A stretch of 64,000 bases of DNA from contig NZ_FQWE01000004.1 in assembly GCF_900129575.1 (NCBI RefSeq), positions 1-64,000 of the forward strand, written 5' to 3'. Both the position numbers and the translations under genes were made by a program. Below are positions 23,611 through 33,613 of the stretch, in pieces (the first letter of the stretch is position 1; every line of letters starts with the position of its first letter). The notes below the pieces were generated by a model. It worked only from the letters and a program-made list of their open reading frames with translations. It had not been told where the DNA came from and did no database searches. Source of the DNA: Flavobacterium segetis. Lineage in GTDB: Bacteria; Bacteroidota; Bacteroidia; Flavobacteriales; Flavobacteriaceae.

Positions 23611-26600
23611 ATGGAACAACAAATACCATATATCCCTATTAATAAAGTAAGAATTGTTACGGCAGCTGCCCTTTTCGATGGGCACGATGCAGCAATCAAC
23701 ATCATGCGTCGAATTATTCAATCTACAGGTGTAGAAGTCATACACTTAGGACACGATCGAAGCGTTGAGGAAGTGGTTAATACAGCCATTCAGGAAGACG
23801 CTAATGCAATAGCAATTACTTCTTATCAAGGCGGACATAATGAATACTTTAAATACATGTATGATTTGCTTCAAGAAAAAGGAGCGGGACAAATAAAAAT
23901 ATTTGGTGGCGGTGGTGGCGTAATTCTACCCTCTGAAATTGCTAATTTACAAGCGTATGGTATCACCAGAATATATGCTCCTGATGATGGACGTGCGATG
24001 GGATTGCAAGGAATGATTAATGATTTAGTAAAGCAATCTGACTTTGCTACTGGAGATAAATTGACGACTGAGTTGGAGGAATTAGAATTAAAAAATCCAA
24101 CTGCTATTGCGCGAATTATCTCTGCTGCAGAAAATTTTCCTGATGTAGCAAAACCTGCTTTGGAAGCCATTCAAAAAATGAACCAAAACTGCAAAACTCC
24201 AGTTCTTGGAATTACAGGAACAGGCGGTTCAGGAAAATCTTCATTAGTGGATGAATTAGTGCGTCGCTTTCTTATTGATTTTCCGGAAAAAACAATCGGA
24301 CTAATTTCTGTAGATCCGTCTAAGCGTAAAACTGGTGGCGCACTTCTAGGAGATAGAATCCGAATGAATGCGATTAATAGCCCAAGAGTCTACATGCGTT
24401 CCTTAGCAACTCGTCAATCTAATTTAGCATTATCTAAGTATGTAGCTGATGCGATTCAAGTAATCAAAGCGGCAAAGTACGATCTAATTATTCTGGAAAC
24501 TTCAGGAATTGGACAATCGGATACTGAGATTATGGATCACTCTGATGTTTCTTTATATGTGATGACACCTGAATTTGGAGCTGCAACTCAATTAGAGAAA
24601 ATCGATATGCTTGATTTTGCTGATTTAGTAGCTTTAAATAAATTTGACAAGAGAGGTGCTTTAGATGCAGTTCGTGACGTGAAAAAACAATACCAACGCA
24701 ATCATAATTTATGGGATGTCAGCCCAGATGAAATGCCTGTTTTTGGAACTATTGCTTCACAGTTCAATGATCCGGGAATGAATACGCTATATAAAGCGAT
24801 CATGGATAAAGTGCATGAAAAAACTGATTCTGATTTGAAATCTACATTCCAAATCACTCGTGAAATGAGCGAAAAAATTTATGTAATTCCACCTCATAGA
24901 ACCCGCTACTTATCTGAAATTGCTGAAAGTAATCGCAAATATGATGTTACAGCGGTTACTCAAGAGCAAGTGGCTCAAAAATTATATGGTATTTATAAAA
25001 CCATTGAAACAGTATCTGGTAAACTTCCTACCATTAATAAAGCTGGAATTGGTGATGAATCTGTAATGCCTTCTGCTTTAGAACTAGAAAAAGCGGGAGC
25101 AGCTGAAAATAAAATATTCTTGAATTTACTACTCAATCAATTTGAGAAAGTAAAAATGGATCTCGATGCGTACAATTGGGAAATAATATTGACTTGGAAC
25201 GAGAAACTAAACAAATACAAAAATCCAATTTACACTTTCAAAGTTCGAGATCGAGAAATAAAAATGGCAACGCATACCGAGTCACTATCGCATTCTCAAA
25301 TTCCGAAAATTGCTTTACCAAAGTACCAAGCTTGGGGTGACATCTTACGCTGGTGTTTACAGGAAAATGTGCCAGGTGAATTTCCTTTTACTGCAGGATT
25401 GTATCCGTTCAAGAGAGAAGGTGAAGACCCTTCTAGAATGTTTGCTGGAGAAGGTGGACCAGAAAGGACAAACAAGCGTTTTCATTACGTAAGTGCCGGT
25501 TTACCAGCTAAAAGATTGTCTACTGCTTTTGACAGTGTTACTTTATATGGTAATGATCCACATGTACGCCCTGATATTTATGGAAAAATAGGTAATGCTG
25601 GAGTTTCTATTTGTTGCTTAGACGATGCTAAAAAACTATATTCGGGTTTTGATTTAGTTCACGCTATGACTTCAGTTAGTATGACTATTAACGGTCCAGC
25701 TCCTATGTTACTTGGCTTTTTTATGAATGCGGCTATAGATCAGCAATGTGAATACTACATTAAAGAAAACGGTTTAGAAAAAGAAGTTGAGCAAAAATTA
25801 AATAAAATATATAAAGATAAAGGAGTTGAAAGACCGCATTATCAAGGTGATTTACCAGCTGGTAATAATGGATTAGGCTTAATGCTTCTGGGAGTGACTG
25901 GGGATTTAGTTTTACCGCTCGAAATTTACAATGAAATTAAAGCGAGAACGCTTTCACAAGTTCGAGGAACAGTGCAAGCTGATATTTTAAAAGAAGATCA
26001 AGCACAAAATACGTGTATTTTCTCTACTGAATTTGCACTTCGATTAATGGGTGACGTTCAGGAATATTTCATCAATAAAAATGTCAGAAATTTTTATTCA
26101 GTATCTATTTCAGGCTATCATATTGCTGAGGCTGGAGCAAATCCGATTACACAATTGGCGTTCACACTTTCTAATGGTTTTACTTACGTAGAATATTATT
26201 TGAGTCGTGGGATGAACATCAACGATTTTGGACCTAATTTATCCTTCTTCTTTTCAAACGGAGTAGATCCAGAATATGCGGTAATTGGCCGTGTAGCACG
26301 TAAAATATGGGCGAAAGCCATGAAAATTAAGTATGGCGCTAATGAAAGAGCACAAATGTTGAAATACCATATTCAAACATCGGGACGTTCTTTACATGCA
26401 CAAGAAATTGATTTTAATGATATACGTACTACTTTACAAGCACTTTACGCGATCTACGATAACTGTAATTCATTGCATACAAACGCTTATGATGAAGCGA
26501 TTACTACACCTACAGAAGAATCAGTGCGTCGTGCAATGGCGATTCAGCTGATTATTAATAAGGAATTAGGTTTAGCTAAAAACGAAAACCCAATTCAGGG

Positions 26601-27063
26601 TGCATTTATTATCGAAGAATTAACTGATTTAGTAGAATCAGCTGTGTTATTAGAGTTTGATAGAATCACAGAACGTGGTGGAGTTCTTGGTGCAATGGAA
26701 ACCATGTATCAACGAAGTAAAATTCAGGAAGAGAGCTTGTATTATGAAACTTTGAAACATACTGGTGAATTTCCTATTATTGGAGTGAATACTTTTTTGA
26801 GTTCAAAAGGTTCTCCAACGGTTATTCCAGCAGAAGTAATTCGCGCAACGGAAGAGGAAAAACAATACCAAATCACAATGTTGAATAATTTACATCAGTC
26901 TAATCAAGAAAATGTGAGCAAACAATTAAACGACATTCAGGAAGCAGCCATTAAAAACGAAAATTTATTTGAACACTTGATGGAAGCTACAAAGGTATGT
27001 TCATTGGGACAAATCACTGCTGCGCTGTTTGAAGTTGGTGGTCAATACAGACGAAACATGTAA
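23611..27063 (+). CDS. icmF: Fused acyl-CoA mutase IcmF (B12-dependent mutase with GTPase chaperone)
   Basis: This 1150-residue cytoplasmic protein has three modules. A B12-binding domain (about 10-140) contains [14 protein letters not shown] with the axial His. A MeaB-type G-protein chaperone (about 190-430) has Walker [10 protein letters not shown] near residue 203 and [15 protein letters not shown], then [10 protein letters not shown] mutase TIM barrel (about 560-1150) starts near [20 protein letters not shown]. This order identifies IcmF (isobutyryl-CoA mutase fused), which interconverts branched and linear acyl-CoAs, rather than separate methylmalonyl-CoA mutase subunits. Substrate specificity between isobutyryl, isovaleryl and methylmalonyl forms is not certain from sequence. 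A nine-unit tandem repeat starts right at its stop codon. Confidence 0.95.
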   Translation: MEQQIPYIPINKVRIVTAAALFDGHDAAINIMRRIIQSTGVEVIHLGHDRSVEEVVNTAIQEDANAIAITSYQGGHNEYFKYMYDLLQEKGAGQIKIFGGGGGVILPSEIANLQAYGITRIYAPDDGRAMGLQGMINDLVKQSDFATGDKLTTELEELELKNPTAIARIISAAENFPDVAKPALEAIQKMNQNCKTPVLGITGTGGSGKSSLVDELVRRFLIDFPEKTIGLISVDPSKRKTGGALLGDRIRMNAINSPRVYMRSLATRQSNLALSKYVADAIQVIKAAKYDLIILETSGIGQSDTEIMDHSDVSLYVMTPEFGAATQLEKIDMLDFADLVALNKFDKRGALDAVRDVKKQYQRNHNLWDVSPDEMPVFGTIASQFNDPGMNTLYKAIMDKVHEKTDSDLKSTFQITREMSEKIYVIPPHRTRYLSEIAESNRKYDVTAVTQEQVAQKLYGIYKTIETVSGKLPTINKAGIGDESVMPSALELEKAGAAENKIFLNLLLNQFEKVKMDLDAYNWEIILTWNEKLNKYKNPIYTFKVRDREIKMATHTESLSHSQIPKIALPKYQAWGDILRWCLQENVPGEFPFTAGLYPFKREGEDPSRMFAGEGGPERTNKRFHYVSAGLPAKRLSTAFDSVTLYGNDPHVRPDIYGKIGNAGVSICCLDDAKKLYSGFDLVHAMTSVSMTINGPAPMLLGFFMNAAIDQQCEYYIKENGLEKEVEQKLNKIYKDKGVERPHYQGDLPAGNNGLGLMLLGVTGDLVLPLEIYNEIKARTLSQVRGTVQADILKEDQAQNTCIFSTEFALRLMGDVQEYFINKNVRNFYSVSISGYHIAEAGANPITQLAFTLSNGFTYVEYYLSRGMNINDFGPNLSFFFSNGVDPEYAVIGRVARKIWAKAMKIKYGANERAQMLKYHIQTSGRSLHAQEIDFNDIRTTLQALYAIYDNCNSLHTNAYDEAITTPTEESVRRAMAIQLIINKELGLAKNENPIQGAFIIEELTDLVESAVLLEFDRITERGGVLGAMETMYQRSKIQEESLYYETLKHTGEFPIIGVNTFLSSKGSPTVIPAEVIRATEEEKQYQITMLNNLHQSNQENVSKQLNDIQEAAIKNENLFEHLMEATKVCSLGQITAALFEVGGQYRRNM

Positions 27064-27626
27064 GCAGAGAACCATTTTCTTAGTAGAAGAAAATGTGTGA
27101 ATCGCTTATCCCGGATTAGAACGGGATCGCAGAGAACCATTTTCTTAGTAGAAGAAAATGTGTGAATCGCTTATCCCGGATTATAACGGGATCGCAGAGA
27201 ACCATTTTCTTAGTAGAAGAAAGTGTGTGAATCGCTTATCCCGGATTAGAACGGGATCGCAGAGAACCATTTTCTTAGCAGAAGAAAATGTGTGAATCGC
27301 TTATCCCGGATTATAACGGGATCGCAGAGAACCATTTTTTTAGCAGAAGAAAATGTGTGAATCGCTTATCCCGGATTAGAACGGGATCGGAGAGAACCAT
27401 TTTCTTAGTAGAAGAAAATGTATGAATCGCTTATCCCGGATTATAACGGGATCGCAGAGAACTATTTTCTTAGTAGAAGAAAATGTGTGAATCGCTTATC
27501 CCGGATTATAGCGGGATCGCAGAGAACCATTTTCTTAGTAGAAGAAAATGTGTGAATTGCTTATCCCGGATTATAACGGGATCACAGAGAACCATTTTCT
27601 TAGTAGAAGAAAATGTGTGAATCGCT
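27064..27626 (+). repeat. 65-bp tandem repeat, about 8.7 units, two hairpins per unit
   Basis: Nine units begin at 27064, 27129, 27194, 27259, 27324, 27389, 27454, 27519 and 27584 (the last partial). Each unit has CATTTTCTT-AGTAG-AAGAAAATG (9-bp stem) and ATCCCG-N8-CGGGAT (6-bp stem). Divergence is a few bases per unit. The loop of the second hairpin alternates GATTAGAA and GATTATAA over units 1-6, so a two-unit, 130-bp block was the copying unit. At 65 bp it cannot code in one frame. It sits directly after the icmF stop. Confidence 0.97.
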
Positions 27627-27758
27627 TTTTGTTTAGCGAATAACACATCATTCTTTGTTAAAGAAAAAATATAAAATACGATCTCATTTTTTAGTTTGAT
27701 CTTTTTCAGTTCGGTACTCAAAAAGATAGAGTTAGAAAAAATACTAAATGTAAAGCAT

Positions 27759-27791
27759 AAAAAAAGGCAGAAATTAATTTCTGCCTTTTTT
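27759..27791. terminator. Bidirectional terminator
   Basis: AAAAAAAGGCAGAAAT and its complement ATTTCTGCCTTTTT form a hairpin with T-runs on both strands, between the icmF repeat region and the converging DJ-1/PfpI gene. Confidence 0.9.
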
Positions 27792-27804
27792 GTTTTAAGA
27801 ATAT

Positions 27805-28350
27805 TTATAACGCTGGTTGATGTTTACCTTCTTTAATTTCTTCAACCATTTTTTTATTAAAGGCAATCAAGTCATCTGGATTTCTACTTGTGACTAAACC
27901 TTTATCGACCACAACTTCTTCGTCATACCATTCTGCACCTGCATTAATTAAATCTACTCTAATAGAAGGATTCGAAGTCATTTTTCTTCCCTTAACTAAA
28001 TCTGCACTGATTAGAATTTGCGGTCCGTGACAAATTGAAGCAACTGGCTTTCCTACTAAAAAAAATTCTCTAATAAAAGATAAAGCATCTTCGTTTGTCC
28101 GCAATTTATCAGGATTAATAACTCCACCTGGTAAAACTAAAGCATCGTACTCACTCGCTTTTACACTTTTCAATTCTTTATCAACTTTGTACTCTTTTCC
28201 CCAATCGGTAGCAGCCCATGATTTTATATATCCACTTTCTGGACTCACTATTTCTACTTTCCAACCTTGTTTCTCTAGATATTCTTTAGGTGAACTTAAT
28301 TCAACTTCTTCAAATCCATTTGTTGCTAAAATTGCTATTCTCTTTTCCAT
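27805..28350 (-). CDS. DJ-1/PfpI family protein (type 1 glutamine amidotransferase-like)
   Basis: This is a 181-residue cytoplasmic protein. RIAILATNGFEEVELSSPKE carries the conserved Glu of the family, and the nucleophile Cys lies in VASICHGPQILISADL (near residue 104). DALVLPGGVINPDKLR precedes it. It fits the YhbO/PfpI subgroup, whose members have been described as proteases, chaperones or deglycases. The exact activity is disputed in the literature and cannot be set here. It is monocistronic and shares a bidirectional terminator with icmF. Confidence 0.92.
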   Translation of the reverse strand: MEKRIAILATNGFEEVELSSPKEYLEKQGWKVEIVSPESGYIKSWAATDWGKEYKVDKELKSVKASEYDALVLPGGVINPDKLRTNEDALSFIREFFLVGKPVASICHGPQILISADLVKGRKMTSNPSIRVDLINAGAEWYDEEVVVDKGLVTSRNPDDLIAFNKKMVEEIKEGKHQPAL

Positions 28351-28473
28351 ATTGTATTTTTTTGATGAATAATACGTCTTTTCATAAAATTACAAATTAG
28401 ATATATTAAAGTCTCATAAAACGTGGTTAAAAAAGTAATAAAACATGTTAATGCTTTTGTGTGAAAATTAATT

Positions 28474-29043
28474 CTATAGAAGTTTACTTAATTTTACATA
28501 TCCAATATTTAATTGGTTTTTTTCCAAAGTTGTGCCCGATTTTACAATTCTAATTGTATATTTTTCTTTGAAATGTGCGCTAAGCATTTCATTGACATTA
28601 TAAATATCATCAACATCGATTCCGTATTTATCATCAATGTGTGAGGTAGCACCTTGGAAACCGCAATGTTTATAAAAGGCTGATTTCTTAGATTCTTTTG
28701 AGGCTGATGCTAAATTTTCTGCAACTGTTATCAATTTATAATGATATTCTTCAAACTCATTTTCTTTATAGCCACCAAGATTAATGAAATATAAATTATC
28801 TAAACTTTTGATTGGTTCCGTAGTTTTTGGAATGATTTGTATGGAACAATTATCTACCACGGTAACTTCTCTCCAAGCATCAATGTGAAGTTGTCCTTTG
28901 GCTTCAGGCCAAAAAAGATTCATGCTTGGAATCAAATCTTTAAGAGAATTTCCGATTCCAAAAAAAACATCATGCTGCTCTGTAAATCTACCCTTGGGCT
29001 TGCAGCCTAGCAATATCATATATAATTTAAGTTCTTTATCCAT
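28474..29043 (-). CDS. DUF1543 protein
   Basis: This 189-residue cytoplasmic protein matches DUF1543: LYMILLGCKPKGRFTEQHDV and FFGIGNSL at the N-terminus, then PEAKGQLHIDAWREVTVVD, LYFINLGGYKENEFEEYHYK and KHCGFQGATSHIDDKYGIDV. Two copies of the roughly 50-residue DUF1543 unit are plausible from the repeated D-W-x-x-V / H-x-D patterns. The biochemical function is unknown. It stands alone between the DJ-1/PfpI gene and a divergent lipoprotein gene. Confidence 0.85.
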   Translation of the reverse strand: MDKELKLYMILLGCKPKGRFTEQHDVFFGIGNSLKDLIPSMNLFWPEAKGQLHIDAWREVTVVDNCSIQIIPKTTEPIKSLDNLYFINLGGYKENEFEEYHYKLITVAENLASASKESKKSAFYKHCGFQGATSHIDDKYGIDVDDIYNVNEMLSAHFKEKYTIRIVKSGTTLEKNQLNIGYVKLSKLL

Positions 29044-29129
29044 TTGCCAAAAGTAAGTAATATATCAAAATAAATTTTGGCACAATTAGTGAATAGTGTA
29101 CTCAAGTACAAATTAAAAACGATAAAAAA

Positions 29130-29639
29130 ATGAAAAAAATTACCTTATTCTTAGTTTTCATCGGGATGATGGCGCTACAAAGTTGTGAAGTAACTGAAGT
29201 AACAGAACTATATGAAACTAATAATGCTGGGCCTAAAACCGAAGTGTTTGAAATAACCAAAACATTTAATTTCAATAATAATTACAGTGTTTTGGTGCCG
29301 TTTGATCCACCATTACGATCATCAGATTCGGTTTTATTTTATCACTTGTATGACGTTGTGAACGGCCAAGATGTTTGGAAATTAATGCCACAAACTTATT
29401 TCTTTAATGATGGTGGTGAACTAGATTTTAACTTTGATTTTACAAAATTCAATGCGAAAATATTCTTAACAGCTAATTTTAATTTAAACACCTTAGATGC
29501 AACTTGGACAAAAGATCAAACTTTTAGAGTTGTGATAATACCCGATGGTTTTGCTAAAACAGTAAATAAAAACAATATCGATGCTGTTTTATCAGCATTA
29601 AAAGTGGCAAAGACTGATATCAAGAAAATTAATCTTTAA
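29130..29639 (+). CDS. Unknown lipoprotein
   Basis: This 169-residue protein has a lipoprotein signal (ITLFLVFIGMMALQSC, Cys 19). The mature part is beta-rich (SVLVPFDPPLRSSDSVLFYH and AKIFLTANFNLNTLDATW) and resembles no named family to me. It is divergently placed from the DUF1543 gene and converges on the TerC-type gene with a shared terminator. It is probably a small outer-membrane or periplasmic protein of unknown role. Confidence 0.7.
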   Translation: MKKITLFLVFIGMMALQSCEVTEVTELYETNNAGPKTEVFEITKTFNFNNNYSVLVPFDPPLRSSDSVLFYHLYDVVNGQDVWKLMPQTYFFNDGGELDFNFDFTKFNAKIFLTANFNLNTLDATWTKDQTFRVVIIPDGFAKTVNKNNIDAVLSALKVAKTDIKKINL

Positions 29640-29647
29640 AAAATTAC

Positions 29648-29689
29648 AGTATGAAAAAGGGAAACTAAATTGTTTCCCTTTTTCATACT
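29648..29689. terminator. Bidirectional terminator
   Basis: AGTATGAAAAAGGGAAAC and its perfect complement form an 18-bp stem with a six-base loop between the unknown lipoprotein gene and the converging TerC-type gene. Confidence 0.92.
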
Positions 29690-29695
29690 ATAAAA

Positions 29696-30637
29696 TTATG
29701 GTTTACTGCTTTTCTTCAATGAAATTATTATACCAAGAATTAGAGAAAGTGCTATGAATGCTAATGAAACCCATTCAGGAAGTTTAATGAAATCATGAAG
29801 AAGCATTTTAATACCCACAAAACTTAATATTGCAATTAAACTGTATTCTAAATAACTAAATCTAGCTAACATGTTCGCTAAGAAAAAATACATGGAACGC
29901 AAACCTAATATTGCAAATATATTAGAACTAAAAACTAAAAAAGGATCATTTGTAATCGCTAGAATTGCGGGCACGCTGTCAATAGCAAAAACTACATCCA
30001 TTACTTCAATTACTACAAGTGCTACAAAAAGCGGAGTCGCAGCTGTAATATGTTTTCGTTTAACAAAGAAATGTTCACCATCGATATGATTTGAAATGGG
30101 CATTATTTTTTTCAAAGTGCGATAAACTAATGACTTTTTAGGTTGAAACTGCTCATCTTCACCACTAAAAAGCATCTTCAAAGCGGTATAAAGTAAAAAC
30201 GCCCCAAAGATATAAGTCATCCAAGTAAATTTATTGATCAGCATTACTCCAAAAAAGATCATCAGACCTCTAAAAATAATAGCACCCATAATTCCCCAAA
30301 ATAGTACTCGATGTTGATACTTAGGTGGGATTTTAAAAGCAGCGAATATTAGTGCGATCACAAATATATTATCGATACTTAGTGATAATTCAATTAAATA
30401 TCCAGTGATAAATTTAATAGCAGCGGTTGTTGGCAGCAATCCATCAGGATTTGCAATATAATCTGTAGAATATAACCAGTACACTACGCCAGAAAACATA
30501 AATGATAAAGCTACCCATATTGCGGTCCATTTTCCTGCTTCTTTAGAACTTATAACGTGTGCCGTTTTATTGAAAACACCTAAGTCAAGAGCTAAAAAAA
30601 TTAAAACAGCGGCAAGAAAAATTATCCAGACAATCAT
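29696..30637 (-). CDS. TerC/Alx family membrane protein
   Basis: This 313-residue protein has about nine TM segments. The TerC signature acidic segments are present: GYLIELSLSIDNIFVIALIF and VIEVMDVVFAIDSVPAILAI. Both carry the E-x-(4-6)-D pattern thought to bind Mn2+ or other divalent ions. Family knowledge: TerC/Alx proteins export manganese or support metal loading of exported proteins, and some belong to tellurite-resistance loci. No ter genes are nearby. I see no yybP-ykoY riboswitch in the 290-base leader, but this cannot be excluded by eye. Confidence 0.93.
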   Translation of the reverse strand: MIVWIIFLAAVLIFLALDLGVFNKTAHVISSKEAGKWTAIWVALSFMFSGVVYWLYSTDYIANPDGLLPTTAAIKFITGYLIELSLSIDNIFVIALIFAAFKIPPKYQHRVLFWGIMGAIIFRGLMIFFGVMLINKFTWMTYIFGAFLLYTALKMLFSGEDEQFQPKKSLVYRTLKKIMPISNHIDGEHFFVKRKHITAATPLFVALVVIEVMDVVFAIDSVPAILAITNDPFLVFSSNIFAILGLRSMYFFLANMLARFSYLEYSLIAILSFVGIKMLLHDFIKLPEWVSLAFIALSLILGIIISLKKSSKP

Positions 30638-30882
30638 AAATTCTATTATTTAATATTTTTGGTAAAGATACTTTTTGGTTTTTAAATTCTTACACATAAA
30701 TAAAGCAAAGTTAGATTTACTCTTTTTTGTCATTTTTTTTATCTAATTATAGGAATAGAATAAATTGGATAAGTAGAATTACTATATGATAATTTTACAG
30801 GCCTGTTTCTCTAATATTAATAAAAATTTATTTTTATCCTATAAAAACAAGAGGTATGAACTTAATAAAATGATAAATAAAT

Positions 30883-30890
30883 TATATTTG
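30883..30890 (+). promoter_or_regulatory. glnN -7 promoter element
   Basis: TATATTTG fits the TAnnTTTG consensus, 41 bases before the glnN ATG. No convincing -33 TTTG is seen at the usual distance. Confidence 0.45.
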
Positions 30891-30931
30891 CATCAAAATA
30901 ATAGGGGTCTAATTAATAAAAACTAATTTTT

Positions 30932-33121
30932 ATGTCAACATTACGTTTCCAAGCTTTGAGAGAAGCTTCAACAAGAAAGCCAGTTAAATTTGAAGAATCA
31001 GATAGAAAGTCAGCAATTTTTGGTTCAAATGTATTTAATGATAAGGCAATGAGGCAATATTTAACGGCTGATGCCTTTAAAGGGGTACAAGGTGCCGTGC
31101 AACATGGAACTAAAATAGACAGAAAACTAGCTGATTACATTGCTATGGGAATGAAAGAGTGGGCACTATCTAAAGGAGTGACTCATTACACGCATTGGTT
31201 TCAGCCACTTACAGGTATAACTGCTGAAAAACATGATGCTTTTTTTGAAACTTCGTACGACGGTAGCGATCCGGTTGAAAAATTTGGTGGTGCACAATTA
31301 GTACAGCAAGAACCTGATGCTTCTAGTTTTCCAAATGGTGGAATTAGAAATACATTTGAAGCGAGGGGTTATACGGCTTGGGATCCAACTTCTCCCGCAT
31401 TTATTTTTGGAACTACTTTATGTATTCCAACCGTTTTTATTTCCTACACTGGAGAGGCGCTAGATTACAAAACACCACTCTTACGTGCTTTAACTGTAAT
31501 AGATGATGCTGCTACGGAAGTGTGCAAGTATTTTGATAAAAATGTAAAGAAAGTAACTGCAACATTAGGTTGGGAGCAAGAATATTTCTTAATAGATAGT
31601 GCTTTGGCTAATTCTCGTCCAGATCTTATGATGACTGGAAGAACTTTGCTAGGACATACTTCAGCTAAAGGACAGCAACTAGATGATCATTATTTTGGAT
31701 CGATACCTACTCGAGCCCTAGTATATATGAGAGACCTTGAACAACAATGTATGTTATTAGGTATTCCAGTAAAAACGCGTCATAACGAAGTAGCACCAAA
31801 TCAATTTGAGTTGGCACCCATTTTTGAAGAAACAAATCTTGCAGTAGATCATAATTGTTTGCTTATGGATGTGATGCAAAAAGTGGCGGAACGTCATAGC
31901 TTTAAAGTACTTTTCCATGAGAAACCTTTTAAAGGGGTGAATGGCTCAGGAAAGCATAATAATTGGTCACTGGCAACTGATACGGGAGTTAATCTTTTAA
32001 GTCCAAGTAAAACACCAATGAGTAATTTACAATTTTTAACTTTCTTCATTAATACAATCAAAGCGGTAAATGACAATGAATCATTATTAAGGGCGGCCAT
32101 AGCATCTGCAAGTAATGACCATCGCTTAGGAGCTAATGAAGCACCGCCAGCGATTATTTCAGTATTTATTGGTGCACAGTTAACTAAAGTCCTAGCAGAA
32201 TTAGAGGGTGTCACCGCAGGTAAATTATCTCCAGAAGAAAAAACAGATCTCAAATTGAATGTAGTAGGAAAAATTCCAGATGTCTTATTAGATAATACCG
32301 ATAGAAATAGAACTTCACCGTTTGCTTTCACAGGAAATAAATTTGAATTTAGAGCAGTGGGTTCAACCGCAAACTGTTCTAATTCAATGACCACCTTAAA
32401 TGCAATAGTTGCAAAACAACTGAGAGATTTTAAAGTAGAAGTTGATACTTTAATTGAAAAGAAAGACATGAAAAAAGACGATGCCATCTTTAATGTGTTG
32501 AGAGAATATATTAAGCAATCTAAAAAAATCCTTTTTGAAGGTGATGGTTATAGTGAAGAGTGGGAAATTGAAGCTGCAAGTAGAGGTTTAAGTAATTTTA
32601 AGACCACTCCTGAAGCGCTAAAAGCGAGAATTTCAAAACAATCTTTAGATTTGTTTTCTGAATTGAATATCATGAATCATGTTGAAGTTGAAGCGCGATA
32701 TGAAATTGAGTTAGAAGAGTACACTAAGAAAATCCAAATTGAAGGTAGGGTTTTAGGAGATATTTCTAAAAATCATGTGATCCCAACCGCAATTCGTTAT
32801 CAAAATACGCTTATCGCCAATGTCAAAGGTTTAAAAGATATTTTTGGTGATGAATTTGAAAATATCGCTAAAGAGCAAATAATTCTTATCAAGCAAATTT
32901 CTAAACATATAGAAGGTATAAATTCTAATGTTGTTGAAATGACTAATGAAAGAAAAAAGGCAAACATGCTAACTGACGCACAAGAAATGGCGGAGGTTTA
33001 TTGTAATAAGGTTAAGCCTTATTTTGAAATCATTAGAAAACATTGTGATAAATTAGAGCTGCTTGTTGATAATGAAATTTGGACTCTTACCAAATACCGA
33101 GAGTTATTGTTCACCAAATAG
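30932..33121 (+). CDS. glnN: Type III glutamine synthetase
   Basis: This 729-residue cytoplasmic enzyme condenses ammonia and glutamate using ATP. The length and sequence are those of the GSIII class found in Bacteroidota and cyanobacteria, not GSI. Typical pieces are FGSNVFNDKAMRQYL, WFQPLTGITAEKHDAFF, SYTGEALDYKTPLLRAL, LGWEQEYFLID (metal-binding Glu), TRHNEVAPNQFELAPIFEE and NGSGKHNNWSLATD. The C-terminal 150 residues form the GSIII-specific helical extension. It is monocistronic, with a TATATTTG promoter and a strong terminator. Confidence 0.97.
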   Translation: MSTLRFQALREASTRKPVKFEESDRKSAIFGSNVFNDKAMRQYLTADAFKGVQGAVQHGTKIDRKLADYIAMGMKEWALSKGVTHYTHWFQPLTGITAEKHDAFFETSYDGSDPVEKFGGAQLVQQEPDASSFPNGGIRNTFEARGYTAWDPTSPAFIFGTTLCIPTVFISYTGEALDYKTPLLRALTVIDDAATEVCKYFDKNVKKVTATLGWEQEYFLIDSALANSRPDLMMTGRTLLGHTSAKGQQLDDHYFGSIPTRALVYMRDLEQQCMLLGIPVKTRHNEVAPNQFELAPIFEETNLAVDHNCLLMDVMQKVAERHSFKVLFHEKPFKGVNGSGKHNNWSLATDTGVNLLSPSKTPMSNLQFLTFFINTIKAVNDNESLLRAAIASASNDHRLGANEAPPAIISVFIGAQLTKVLAELEGVTAGKLSPEEKTDLKLNVVGKIPDVLLDNTDRNRTSPFAFTGNKFEFRAVGSTANCSNSMTTLNAIVAKQLRDFKVEVDTLIEKKDMKKDDAIFNVLREYIKQSKKILFEGDGYSEEWEIEAASRGLSNFKTTPEALKARISKQSLDLFSELNIMNHVEVEARYEIELEEYTKKIQIEGRVLGDISKNHVIPTAIRYQNTLIANVKGLKDIFGDEFENIAKEQIILIKQISKHIEGINSNVVEMTNERKKANMLTDAQEMAEVYCNKVKPYFEIIRKHCDKLELLVDNEIWTLTKYRELLFTK

Positions 33122-33135
33122 AAAAAAAGTTAAGT

Positions 33136-33169
33136 AAAAGCCTAGTCTTAAACGATTAGGCTTTTTTTT
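33136..33169 (+). terminator. glnN terminator
   Basis: AAAAGCCTA and TAGGCTTTTTTTT form a 9-bp stem with a T8 tail, 15 bases after the glnN stop. Confidence 0.9.
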
Positions 33170-33613
33170 GCCTAGTAATGAAGAAAATTAATGAATATAG
33201 ATCAAGCCACTTTATATTATAAAATCTGGTTAAAAATTTGATGCTTTTTATTTTAAATAATAAATTTAAGATAATATAAGTAAAAACTGATATTAATTAT
33301 TTTAAAAATATTTATTAACAAGTTATTTACAACTAAAGTGATATTAAATAATTTTTCTTATAAGAAATATCTTTATTTTAATTAAAATGTTTATGTAATT
33401 CATCGATTATATTACACAGATCATCTTTTAATTGTATAAATCCTTAAAATTTAAGTACTTATAATTTTTTTGTCAAATTCAAATTTTCTAAATTTGAATA
33501 GTTAAAATAAAACGCCGGTGTTGTTTTAAACTAATTGCAATTGTAAAGAATGCCCTTATTCTTCTTAACCTACGTAATAAAAATTATTAATAACCAATTA
33601 AACATTATTTATT
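33170..33613 (+). promoter_or_regulatory. Long AT-rich leader and promoter of the curli operon
   Basis: This 440-base spacer has no gene. Near its end TTTG (33469-33472) and TAAATTTG (33489-33496) form a promoter with 16-base spacing, slightly short. It would give an untranslated leader of about 110 bases. The leader contains AAGAAT-N6-ATTCTT, a small hairpin. The very AT-rich upstream 250 bases could hold activator sites; no specific operator was identified. Confidence 0.5.

Noticed and set aside
27064-27626. CRISPR array
   Set aside because: The units are contiguous and near identical with no unique spacers, and no cas genes are near.
27506-27721. Minus-strand ORF of 71 codons
   Set aside because: Half of it lies inside the tandem repeat and the rest has no family features.
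30638-30931. Manganese (yybP-ykoY) riboswitch before the TerC-type gene
   Set aside because: No recognisable conserved loops were found by eye; a covariance-model search would be needed to decide.
31894-32487. Minus-strand ORF of 197 codons inside glnN
   Set aside because: It is the reverse-strand shadow of the conserved glutamine synthetase coding sequence.
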